From: Puffinus mauretanicus
Taxonomy: Eukaryota; Chordata; Aves; Procellariiformes; Procellariidae
Direction of reading: 5' to 3'
DNA: 64,000 nt
Assembly (NCBI GenBank): GCA_023333565.1
Contig: JAJKFH010002994.1
Location: 992,001 to 1,056,000, forward strand
In this document: in pieces, positions 49,791-60,293 of the stretch
Layout: each line of letters begins with the position of its first letter
Numbering within the stretch: the stretch's first letter is position 1
Position numbers and translations under genes: made by a program
Notes under the pieces: generated by a model
What the model was told of the DNA's origin: nothing
The model's input: the letters and a program-made list of their open reading frames with translations, nothing else
Database searches by the model: none

Positions 49791-50305
49791 AAAAGCAAAA
49801 GGAATAGACTCCTGTGGAAGCTATCATGCAAGTGGCCACTGCCTATTCCTCCCCACATGATCATACCACAAGGAAATTACTGCCAACCTCCCCAACTTTG
49901 AGCAGCCCGCCTGCCCCTGCTTCCCTCATCACCTGTGAATGTCATCTGCTTCTCAAAACCCATCAACATCACTAAAAAGGGAAAAAGCTAGTTAGGGGAT
50001 TTTTACTCTTTCACCTACGGCTGGCACAGAGTTTTGATACAACCAGATAAAGAGACTTCAGCAGCAGCCCTCAATTTCCACAAGAAAGGAGAGATGTAGC
50101 CATCACAACTTTCCTCAACTGGTTCCTTTTGAAGTGGACTTCCTCCGAGACTATCAGGGTCACCTTATACAAGCAGTCAAGAATAGGCTCTTAAGGTGCA
50201 CTACCACTTCCCTGTCCGACTTTCTAAACAAACCAAGGGTGTAAGAGTTACAGCCTGTCATACCAGCATCCAGTGTTCCTGATGATCCTTTAGCTCACCT
50301 TGGAT
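49791..50305. other. Short noncoding interval
   Basis: No frame longer than about 80 codons and no recognisable repeat or RNA gene. Confidence 0.5.
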
Positions 50306-50357
50306 TAAGAATAAATTGCTTTTCTTCTCTCAGACTAAGAATAAATTGCTTTTCTTC
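50306..50357 (+). repeat. 30-bp tandem duplication, two copies
   Basis: A unit of exactly 30 bases is repeated in tandem. The first 22 bases of each copy (beginning taagaataaattgc) are identical, at 50306-50327 and 50336-50357. The near-identity suggests a fairly recent slippage or duplication event. Confidence 0.9.
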
Positions 50358-51799
50358 CTACTAGTTTTCCTGCTCTTTCTACCCATCAATTCTGCAAAGA
50401 CTAACCTGTGAGCAGAGCACAACTAACACACTGAATATTTTCAGAAAAGTTCAGGATACGTTGTGTGGTGTCCAGTTCCAAAATGGCATAAATTACATCC
50501 TGGAACGCATTATGTCCTGCTATGTTAGACAAGAGGAAATGTGGTATAGAATGAAATAAAAGACATCCTGGAACCTATTATAATACTCAAAAGACAAAAG
50601 AAAGGACATTATAGGATCGACGTGGCTAATAAATGATGTGTTGGCATCTCTCTTCTACCAAGATGTGGATTAACAACAGATGTATTACACTAATGTCTAT
50701 TTGTACACTAATCTAAAACAACTGCATTGCTGTTGCAGACAGGAATTTGATAAATGCAGCCCCCATTCCAGCTCCATGAGTGCTGCTGAGCTTTAGGAAA
50801 GGTGGGGAGGGGGGTGAGCCACTCCCAGACTTTCCCTTTTCAGTGTTCGGGCCCTTGCTCTCACCTCCTTTTCTTGCTGGGTTGTTCCCTGCTGATTTCT
50901 CATCCGCACAGCTGGGATCCTAAGGATCCAGGAAAGGAAAGGGGCTGCCTTGCACTAGCCCAGAAGCCCGCAGCTCAGTTACAGGACACTTGGGAAGTAA
51001 GGACTAATTGGCATGTTGAAGCAGTCAGTGCTTTGAACTCCAGAAGCTAAAGGGTTAAATCCTGGAGCCTAGCAATTTCCAAAGTATCACTTTCCTTCTC
51101 ACAGGCCAACAGGCCTCCTGCATTTACATAAAGCCCTCCAGGGAAGGCAGCTGCAGAAAGCATGCACAGAAGATGCCTTCCTCAGGTGGTTGAGGGATAG
51201 GCGAGAAGATACTGCTGGATTTACCCTCTAGTTCCTTTCTACAAGGAGCAGCCGGAGAAGAGGTAGAGGCAGAGCCTCCAGACCACTGTGCAATCCCAGT
51301 TTGATAGCTATGACAGTTCACTCACCTTCCCTCAACCTGAAGAGGCAAGCACAGGAGAGCAGTCTTTGCAATTCTGGAAACCTGGAGGAAGGTGGCAGCC
51401 GAGGTGGAGACAATCCTTTGCCAACCATCTTAGCAGCATAGGTGAAATTCAGCCTAGTACCAGCTGTAAAGAGCCTTCTCCAGGTATTGCTGCTCTCCTA
51501 TAGCATGTACAAACAAAAGTCTGTCTGCAACATCTGGGGTTTGTGGTGTCACATGCCAGAGAGATGAGAGGAAACAATTACGTCCCGTTCCTTGTCCCAG
51601 TTCCTAAGGAAGCCTAGGATGTGATGTGATTATTCCCTATTGACAATGCAGAAGAAGGGGGCAAATAGGTGTAGAGTACAAGCAGAGGAGCTTGGAATAC
51701 CTCATCCTGTGGACAGGGACATCTTACCGGCACCCAGAATCAGTTATGGATGATGGCACTGGTGGGAGCTGCTGTGAGCCACCAAACACTGGGCATAGA
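50358..51799. other. Noncoding stretch, no gene recognised
   Basis: Open frames do not exceed 82 codons. A BamHI-type palindrome ggatcctaaggatcc occurs at 50915-50929, and G runs lie at 50803-50817. No gene or assignable repeat is seen. Confidence 0.5.
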
Positions 51800-51896
51800 A
51801 CAGCAGCCAAGGCTGGGAATCAGGACCCACATCAGCCCGCCACCCCAAAACTGTATGCTTTGCCTGTTCCTGACCCGGCTGTGCCTTAACCACTAT
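51800..51896 (-). mobile_element. MIR-like SINE head fragment
   Basis: In reverse complement the tRNA-like head of MIR is visible: 'ccaaggctgggaatcagga' (about 51807-51825) for the usual 'gagctgggaatagaaccc', and the right end 'tgccttaaccactat' (51882-51896), which is the diagnostic MIR 5' end read backwards. The middle is degraded. Confidence 0.55.
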
Positions 51897-51913
51897 AAAA
51901 GAACAGGAACAAT

Positions 51914-51936
51914 GGGTCGGGAGGGGTGTGGGGGGG
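51914..51936 (+). other. Canonical G-quadruplex motif with a purine flank
   Basis: G runs of 3, 3, 4 and 7 bases are separated by loops of 2, 1 and 3 bases, so the motif meets the strict G-quadruplex rule. A long A/G-rich stretch continues to about 51988 with few pyrimidines. It begins 18 bases after the MIR fragment ends. Confidence 0.8.
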
Positions 51937-52327
51937 AAGAAAGAGAAAAGAAACAGAAGCATAAGAGAGAAGGAGAGAAAGGAATGTGAAGCTGGCTAGA
52001 TGAGAAAACCTAGGTGAATATATCTGATCCTTCCTCCCCAGCCAGCAGAGGCTTGCTCTGTGAAAAAGATTTTCTCTGAAATAATTTGCATTTGCTTCCA
52101 AACTTAGTGCAGATCTGTCACCAGTCACTCAAAGCTCCACTTCAGGAACTAGCAGAGATTATAAAAAAAATGCGATACGGTCTATCTTCTCAATGTTCAT
52201 AGCCTGGCTTATTGGTATGGTTAATAGCATTGCTTGAAAAACAGTAGGACAGCTCTATAGAGTCATGCAATTACGTGACACAAAATACCAAAGTGGGTTG
52301 TCAGCCATCACACAAACATGGAACATG
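51937..52327. other. Purine flank and short noncoding interval
   Basis: The left 50 bases are A/G-rich. The rest shows no gene or repeat. Confidence 0.5.
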
Positions 52328-52369
52328 AAAATCTGTGAGCAAAGAATAGCAAAATCTGTGAGCAGAGAA
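52328..52369 (+). repeat. 23-bp tandem duplication, two copies
   Basis: The segment aaaatctgtgagc with a following agaa recurs after 23 bases (52328 and 52351), with one A/G difference. The word 'gaacatg' also occurs on both outer sides (52321 and 52367), so the duplicated block may be slightly longer. Confidence 0.85.
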
Positions 52370-55300
52370 CATGTATCCACAGATGCCACATACGTTTTTC
52401 TATGTATATTTCCAACCTTATATCAAAAGAAATTGTTATTCTGTGTTAGGCAACACAACCATCTATTCAAGATCAGCATCACAGCAGGTTTTACGCTACA
52501 CTCCAGCCACTGCTTTACTTCCACCACGCATGTTTAGTTCACAACCCTGCATTGGTCCAACCACAAGGTATGAGTGAGAAGCAGCTAGTCCTATAGCTAC
52601 CCAGGCTTTTTTTTTTTTTTAAATTAACTTTCTAGAGACACTATTTCTACTAAAATTAAACAAATCCCTCACTGCAGAATTCCTAGTGATGATGCTTAAA
52701 GAGATGTGGTTAAGAACTTAATGTGAAGCAGAACTACTTATTTTAAGAGATTATCTATACACACACACTTGCTAAAGGCCATCTCTGAGTACAAAGCTGC
52801 AGAATAAGTGTGTTCTTCCCAGAGATCGTACCCCTTCCCTTTCCCATAAAAATCCTGTAAATTCTGAAGGGAATCTCATATCCAGGCCATGGTCTCTGCC
52901 TAAGCAGCTCTGGTTCACATTTTCATTTCTTGCATTTCTCCTACTTTCCCTTCCCTGGATGTATGTCAATGCCCTTAAGGTGCTGAAAAAGCTAAGTTAC
53001 TCCACATGGAGTAGAAGCGGGAAAACTCTCCAACTTTGACACAGTTCAATATTCCAGAACAGTCTGAAGTTTTGCTTCCTGCATCACTTCAGCACTCTGG
53101 AGCAAGTTAATTTTCCCTGGGACAATGGGACTTGCAAACTTCCATATGACACTTGTTTGAAGGAGGCTCACCATCGATCCTGACAAAGTTACGTGATGGT
53201 AATTCTATATGAGAAACATACGCCGTGGCCTCATCGGAGAATCCTCCTTGTTGGCATATAGTCAGGACAAGGGCAAGTCTCTGCTAGCAGCCTTACTCCT
53301 GAGGCAATGATTATCCCACGGGCTCAAAACCAGCCCCACTAGGCAGGATTGTCACTAGTAGGCCGTGTCCTGTGCTAATTAGGGCTCAAAAAGGTTTGCT
53401 TTTATCTTGCGGGCATCTGAAGTAGAGACTCCAGGAACAACAGAAGATGGCTTTTACAACACACACTCAGCAGCAGGTCCAGAATCCATTATTCAAAGAA
53501 ACTGCTCCTCCACTGCAGAGCATTTCCTAGAAACCATAAAACAGAACAGGGTGCCAAGACGACTCTTGCCTGAAGCACCACCTGTTTCTCCATAACCCTC
53601 TTACAGCTCCCGTGCACCACCAGCCTCCACTCCCTGTCCCCGTCAGCACAGGGAGGGGACAAGTGCCAGCTGAGTCTGTAGCTTCCTGCCCTTGGACTGC
53701 CCCAAGAGAGGGACATCTCCATATTCCAGGAAAGGAAGCAAGCTCCACCTGGGCAAACAAGAACATAAAACCAGGCTGCAGACTTGGAAAGATGGGATGA
53801 AAGGGGAGGTGCGGTGAGAAGAAAAGATGTAGGAACAGTGAGGGACAACACATGGAGGAATCTACAGCATCCTGCCCCAGGCTACACAATTCCTGGCTGT
53901 AGCCCCTGTCCCTGAGCACCAAACACTTCAGATGAGTTAAGACCCTGGCCAGGGTGCTGCTATGGAGCTGGATCTCTGCTGCTTTCCATCTGTTTGTACT
54001 TGAACTGGTCAAGAGTCTCACAAAAGAAAAAGTACCTCTAAAAAGCCATGAATGGAGAAAACTGGGACACTGGAAGCGGATACCCTAGAAGCAGGAGTGA
54101 GGACAAACTTTGGCTGACAGCATTTAGAGCTGTAATAACACTCTCCTCCAATGTTTAATAGCCATTAAAAAATGAAAAAGACAGACATCTATGTACAAAA
54201 ACAATCACTCAATCAAAACTAAAAAAGGGCCCTAAGGCCACCTCAGCCTGTGCAATGGATTGGAATGGTGCAGTGGAAGTTTTAATTGCTCGAGTACTCT
54301 TAATACAGCAAAGTATTCCAGTGGAAGGATCTACTTCATGGCCTTGCTGCACACAATCATTTTGTTTATTGATCTCTGAAGATCTTATAACAATTTGTGG
54401 TGCAGTTCATTCATAAGTATCACAAGGCTTGTCACCTAACCTCACTCTGCACAGTGCGTTAACCACTCTAAGGACATTGGGCACCTTGCAAGTTGCACGC
54501 TATGTTCATCTTCCATATAACGCTTTGCAAACAACAGCGTAGCAGGGTGCAAATGCAGAGAAACAATGCAGCAAAAAGGCCATTCCCTGCTGATAGGGAC
54601 AAAGGGGCCAGGAGAAATAATTGATACAAATGCATCTAAATGAAAACAAGTCTTGCTATGATCCTGAAAAGCAGGACAGCAAAAAGGGCCTAGGCAAATT
54701 GGGATTTTCTGATCACAAACATCAGGTCAGGACAGGAAAAGTCATGGTTCCAGAACAGACCTGACATCTATATGGCATACAGGAAAGTCGACTTGATTCC
54801 TGTATTATCAAAAAGCCAGGTAGAGTGAATCAAGACTTAGGGCTTAAGTCTGTGGATACCAAAGAAAAGTCTTCCCTTCCCAGCACACCAACTGCCAGTG
54901 TGGACACTTCAAGTTAATGAGACACAGACACATGTGCCCTTCTGGAAACAAGAGCATTGCTGCATGCACTGAAAACAGAGTGAAATAGTTCTTCAGTGTA
55001 TCTCAAAACTGTCTCTATGGCAACAAGAACAGAACAACTTCTATACCATCAATTGCCATCTCTGCTTGCCGAGCATTAAAAGTTGTCTCCAGAGACCCGC
55101 AGTGTAGACAGCTTCCAGGAAACAAACTAATGGGATTATGGGTTAAAAAAGATCACGAGAGGCCCAGGTATGATAAGAGTTAGATCCAGACACAGTTACT
55201 GGCCTGAAGCAGAAGCCTTGCCCTCAAGGGGACATACACAAGCAGAGCAGGTATCTGGGGAGAGCAAGGTGCTCTTCAGGTAAGAAGAGGCATCATATCT

Positions 55301-56169
55301 GGACCTGGAAGCAAAGTCCGCAAAAGGCATCTACGCAGACAGAAAAAAGAAATCATAGATGGCAGCATGCTATGATAGAGATGACTGAAAAAGCTCAGAG
55401 AACTTGAGACCAAATACCAGTTAAAACGGAAGAATATTCTTGCCAAATTCCTTCACTTGAGGACTGTGTAATTAGGCCAGGAAAAGCACAACAGAATATG
55501 CTATAGAGAATAGTCCTGCACTGGCTTGTTAACCCAACCGGCCTCTTCCATCGCCAAAGTCTGCATTTCATAGCAGGTACCTGAAGGGTATAGATTACAC
55601 CAGGTGGTAAGCCAACAATTCCGATCTCATCATGAAATTAAGCCCAGGCCAAGTGTGGGGAACTGTGTATTTTAATACAAGTCAACAGACTAGCTAGGCC
55701 CTTGCTGGCAGGGGAGCACTCTCTATGAAGCAGTGCCCAAATAACTGATGGTGGACAGGACACAAGTGACTTCTGCATGTGCTGTTCCGTGCAGCACCTG
55801 CAAGAGCCATCCTCTGAGCTTGCAAGGTTTTAGTCCCCAGGTATGAGATTGCCCGTAACACCGTAGTTACGCTCCACCGTTCACACGCAGAGCGGCAGCA
55901 GAGACTCTAGACAGAAATTCAACTAGCATAACCAAATAGACAAGCCTGCTGTAAATAGGGTCCAACTCACCCTTAAATGTAAGGCCCATTCAACCCCACT
56001 AGGGACTCCAGGGATGTTGCTGAGACAGTGAATACTTCTGAAAATCACGCATCTGGGCACCACAGCAGAGTTGTTCTCTTTCCCCTACCACCCCATAAAA
56101 CACAGTAACCCAAAATAGTAAGCCAGTTTTTCAAAAGGTTGCTATATATCACCCCTTGTGTGACCTTGC
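52370..56169. other. Noncoding stretch, no gene recognised
   Basis: A T run lies at about 52608-52620. Two overlapping minus frames of 120 and 164 codons (53489-53851, 53527-54021) show no domain and overlap a plus frame. From 54100 to 56160 every frame is densely stopped. I recognise no repeat or RNA gene. Confidence 0.5.
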
Positions 56170-56245
56170 CTGAGTCATGACAGGACCCAAGAGTCTTCCT
56201 CTCTAGTTCTGGGCTCTAAGTAGATGGCTACACTGCTTCCCTCGA
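56170..56245 (-). mobile_element. MIR-like SINE head fragment
   Basis: In reverse complement 'acaggacccaagagtcttcc' (56180-56199), 'ttctgggctctaag' and 'ctacactgcttccct' match the tRNA-derived head of the sauropsid MIR, which reads 'aacccaggagtcctgac...tgctctaaccac...cacactgcctccc'. Only the head is preserved. Confidence 0.55.
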
Positions 56246-57187
56246 GACCCAGCGAGGCAGAAATAGGAAATGAAATGGAGAACAGGGAGGAAATTCCATC
56301 TCCCAACACAAAAAAATTAAGAGGCAGTCACAGAATTCTCCTGGTAAGAGGTAAAGAAATACGTATGCAAGAGTGAAGGCTTGAGACACAGAAATATCTT
56401 GTTAAATTTTTACAGTTTAACCACTGAACAAGCTACTTTCTCTCCATAATTTATACCTGAATTGTGTGTCTAGACATGACATCATTTTAAGGTATGCCTT
56501 GTGTTCTGTGGTAAGTTTACAATAACCAGAACTTATAATTGCTGTGGTTCAGGTCAGCAAAAGCGGAAAAAATATCCAAAGCCCCTTTCTAAGCAGCTGT
56601 TCTTGGTAATCGTTTTAGTCTGTTGTTTTCTGTCAAGGAGACAAGGCCTAGCAAATGCTAAAAGCCAACATTAAACCAACTCCCCTTCCTAAAAGTGACG
56701 AATACCATAGATAATCTTCAATTCTTAGGCAGCTTTATTTGGTATGGTTCATATTAAAACAGTGAAGGACAGCCAGATAAGCAAGGGCAATAAAAATATC
56801 TACTGTATGCCTACGGAGATTGACAGCTGCAGACACGCTAGACCCTGCTATATGCCCATACGACAAACCAGTTACCCAAATACAGTAAAATAAGCCTGGG
56901 GGTCTCAGGTGGGATAACAACAAATACTAATGTATTCTCACTACTGAGACATAAATCCTGAGGCTACAAAAGCCGGAACCACAGTGTAGTTAACATGCAC
57001 CAGCCACTCTTACTGGAGGAGCAAACCCCATGGTGATAAGGGCTGCTAGCCAAGTGACTTTAATCACATGAGGAGTTGCAATCGCTGCCCTGGAGAGTGT
57101 GGCCTGAAGCATCCTATTGCATCAATGAAGTGGAATGTAGACATCGGAATGGGGGAAAAAAATGTGCAACCTGAACACTAAATGATG
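56246..57187. other. Noncoding stretch, no gene recognised
   Basis: Stop-dense in all frames. No repeat or RNA gene is recognised. Confidence 0.5.
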
Positions 57188-57288
57188 TTTTGGTTTTAGG
57201 GACTTTCTTGTTGTTTTTTTGGGGGGAGTTTTATTTGTTTGTTTGGTTTTGGTTGTGGGTTGTTTTTTGTTTTGTTTTGTTTTTTTTT
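57188..57288 (+). repeat. T/G-rich low-complexity tract
   Basis: About 100 bases of T runs broken by G, with one G6 run (57222-57227) and GTTT-type repeats. It is followed about 270 bases later by the CR1 at 57557. Its composition is like that of 14099-14173, which also precedes a minus-strand CR1. Confidence 0.85.
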
Positions 57289-57556
57289 CACTGGCATTGT
57301 AAGCATGGGCATGCTGGATGCCAGAACCAGCCAAGGAGGAGTAGGAGCTAAGATCAGAGCACACCGGAGGATGCCTCTGTGCACGTAACTGTCTTTATGG
57401 CAGCAAACACAGAGAAACTCCCGTGCTGTCACATCCAAGGCAACCCAGAGATCCAAAAGAGAAACCTGGGTCTATAGGTGCATTTGGTGGAACACATAGT
57501 CCATGACATGCATCTCAAAAGGCACAGGTATGTCATACACACGGAAATTATTTTTT

Positions 57557-57650
57557 AAGAATAGAATAGTCCCACTTGGAAGGAACCTACAACAATCATC
57601 TAGTCCATCTGCAAACTGTTTCTTTAACAGAAACATTAACATTGTTAAGA
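57557..57650 (-). mobile_element. CR1 LINE 3' end, short and 5'-truncated
   Basis: The left edge has the reverse-complemented CR1 tail (aagaatagaatagtccc, 57557-57573). 'cttggaaggaacctacaac' and 'aatcatctagtccatctgc' (57593-57611) follow, the conserved CR1 3' UTR wording. The match weakens after about 57615, and the real end may lie anywhere to about 57650. The wording points to a different CR1 subfamily from the one at 15080. It has no coding capacity. Confidence 0.85.
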
Positions 57651-58693
57651 ATGAAACACACACGAAGGTTACACCACGCAGCACACACCATGCCTCTTCC
57701 TGTTATCTCAATGGGAAGACAAACTATAGCCCTGAAGATATCCAAAACAAGGTCAAAGACAATGAGCAGCAATTTTGGATAAGTTATAGAATTTTGCTTA
57801 CTTCATCCTCTAAGTCAAAAGGATACATCATAACTATTGTTGACATCTAAAAGGCCTAAAAGACTGTCCAAAATCTAGCTGTCATCATCAGTCGGGAAAG
57901 ACCCAAAAGACACAGGACTTGACAACCACTGTCCCTTTTTCTCCATGTCACCAAGTGATCCAATCCAGACCACACAAGTGCTCACAGTTAAAAGAATGTG
58001 AGTGGGTAGAATTAACATATTTATGTGTTTTAAAATAAAATCACCTTCCCCTTCCATACAAGGCCCACAGAGTTTTGTTATACTACTTTTCCTACATATA
58101 TAAACATAAGTGGTCCAACTGTCCTCTGTCATCTGTATTAGTCAGAAAAAAACTTGATGATTACTCCTTAGCTTTTCCAACACCCACTCAGAAACAGGGA
58201 GCCATTTCAGCGAATAGCAAACAGGAGAGGACCCACACTAATAGGGCTAGATAAAAGGCTGATTATTGCACCCAAACCGAAGCTAGCTTCTATTCAGCTG
58301 GTTAATGCAGACGCAGAGCTATCACATCCCTGCCTGGATCAATCCACATCAATATGACATCAAGTCACACAAGGATCTGTGCCAGAACAAGGAATTTAAC
58401 ACACAGCTCCCCAGTTCCACATCAACAGTTCAGGCTCCTTTCAAATCACATGCACACCAGGGACTCAAAGCTGGACCGACAAACCTGGCACACCATTTAA
58501 TGCAGGGTTTGTGCAGATTATTCACAGGGAGCAGCCCACAGTATCACACCATTCAGCATTATGGTGAGAGCTGGAGAGCAAAGGAAAACCATGACAGATG
58601 CTGGCAAAGACTGCCCTGAGATAGCTGATGCTCATGAGCGGTGGTGAAAAGGAGGAGAAAGCAGCCACTGCTTTTCAGTGCCAGATAAGTAAA

Positions 58694-58719
58694 GAGCAAT
58701 GGTGGGAACACCATTGCTC
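58694..58719. repeat. Perfect 11-bp hairpin
   Basis: The arms gagcaatggtg and caccattgctc are exact reverse complements around the four bases ggaa. Pairing stops at the next base on each side, which is too short for a microRNA precursor. Confidence 0.9.
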
Positions 58720-60269
58720 ACAGGATCCCAAGGGAACAAGCACATTCCTGCCCAAATGGTGCAGCTGACCCGTTATATCCTCTGTCCCAACCTGAGTGTA
58801 CATTGGGGTCTACAGCTGGCTTGTAATGAAAATCTGAAGTCATCAGGGCTGTTCTGGCTTCAGTTCTTGTTAAAGATGTTGAACATCAGCCCAGGTTTGG
58901 TCAAAAGGTTACACAGGTTTTCAAATCATTCCAGCTTGCAGTGACCAAAGGTTGATTTAGGGTTTGCTGTCAGAGAGTATTCGCATTTACAGTTCTACAA
59001 GCTGCCATAAAAAGCCAGGTGAAGATCAGAGTTTCTGCTGATTTGAGATATAAATGAGATACAAAACCATGTGGGATTGGAAAAAGGATACTCACTCAGT
59101 CTGGGATCATCACAACTCCAAGAACAAAGGACTGATAAATAATCACCTTCAGGAACATGGTCTTCTCTTTCTCCTACCAGCTTTTAATGAGTTTGAAGAG
59201 TGAAACTTACTTTTACTCTGTCTTTCCTGCTTAAATCAAAGACCAAAGCTTAACACAGCTGAACTTGTAGCAAAAAGATTCCAGGGCAAAGGTTTATATT
59301 CCAGAGTTTATAGTATTCACAATTGTCCAGATCTGGAGACCAGTGCTGAGTGTCAAAGGACACTCATTGTAGAAAAGTCTGCGACTAGACATTAATAGAG
59401 CCATCTAAATGCTCATTCACATTCCCCATTAAGTGTATGAAGGATCTTGTTACACTGTTCTGTAAAGAGCTTACAGTTTTATGGTTATCATCCTAATTAC
59501 CACTGCTAGTCGTCATTCTGCTTCCCTAAGACAAGTGCAGGGCAAGAACGATACCTTTGTACAGACACATCATACTATAAACAAACTTGAACTACTCACA
59601 TAGCAAGGAGAATGGTTTATTTTCCTGTGTAGCTAATAAAGAGCTGCTGTCTTGCTGCGAGTGCTAATATTAAGACAAAAGCAAGAATCTTCAAGTTTAT
59701 GTTATGTTAAACATAAACCAATACCCATCCTCTGCATCCCACCCAGACAGTCTAGATGCAATAGAAATAACTGCTTATTTATGTTTCCACAAGGATTAGC
59801 AAGTACACAGCAGGACAGTGTTCAAGGCATCTTTGGCAGATCACACTGGGAGATGTGTTTAGCAGATAATACAACTGGAGAATGCTTGAAAAGCCACTGT
59901 TTGCTTAATCACTTGAGGGTAAGTTTGAAAAGATCAAATAAGCCAAGTTTAGGAGTAGCTTGTTCCCCTTATTTAATGGGCTATAATATTTTACAGTGCA
60001 AAGCCCTGCAGCAATACAACTAACTGCGGCATTTGGAGCCATCACTGCGCAAGTACTATGAGCCATATGGATTTAACAACTCTCACCACCAGTAAAGAGA
60101 AAACCAGAACCTTTGTTACTTAAACACAGGCCTCTACCATTGAAGCTAAAAAACACAGGCTGACAACAGCAATAGTTTTGTATCTATCACCCAGATTGGC
60201 CACTGGAGAAGAACTACTTAACCAAGATACTTCACAATTTCCATGAGTGTCTCAATGGTACCACAGCAG

Positions 60270-60293
60270 TTTCTACAGCTTATGCTGTAGAAA
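60270..60293. repeat. Perfect 10-bp hairpin
   Basis: The arms tttctacagc and gctgtagaaa are exact reverse complements around ttat. The stem does not extend outwards. Confidence 0.85.

Noticed and set aside
53527..54021. 164-codon minus-strand open frame overlapping a 120-codon frame
   Set aside because: Two overlapping frames plus a plus-strand frame over the same bases, with no known protein features.
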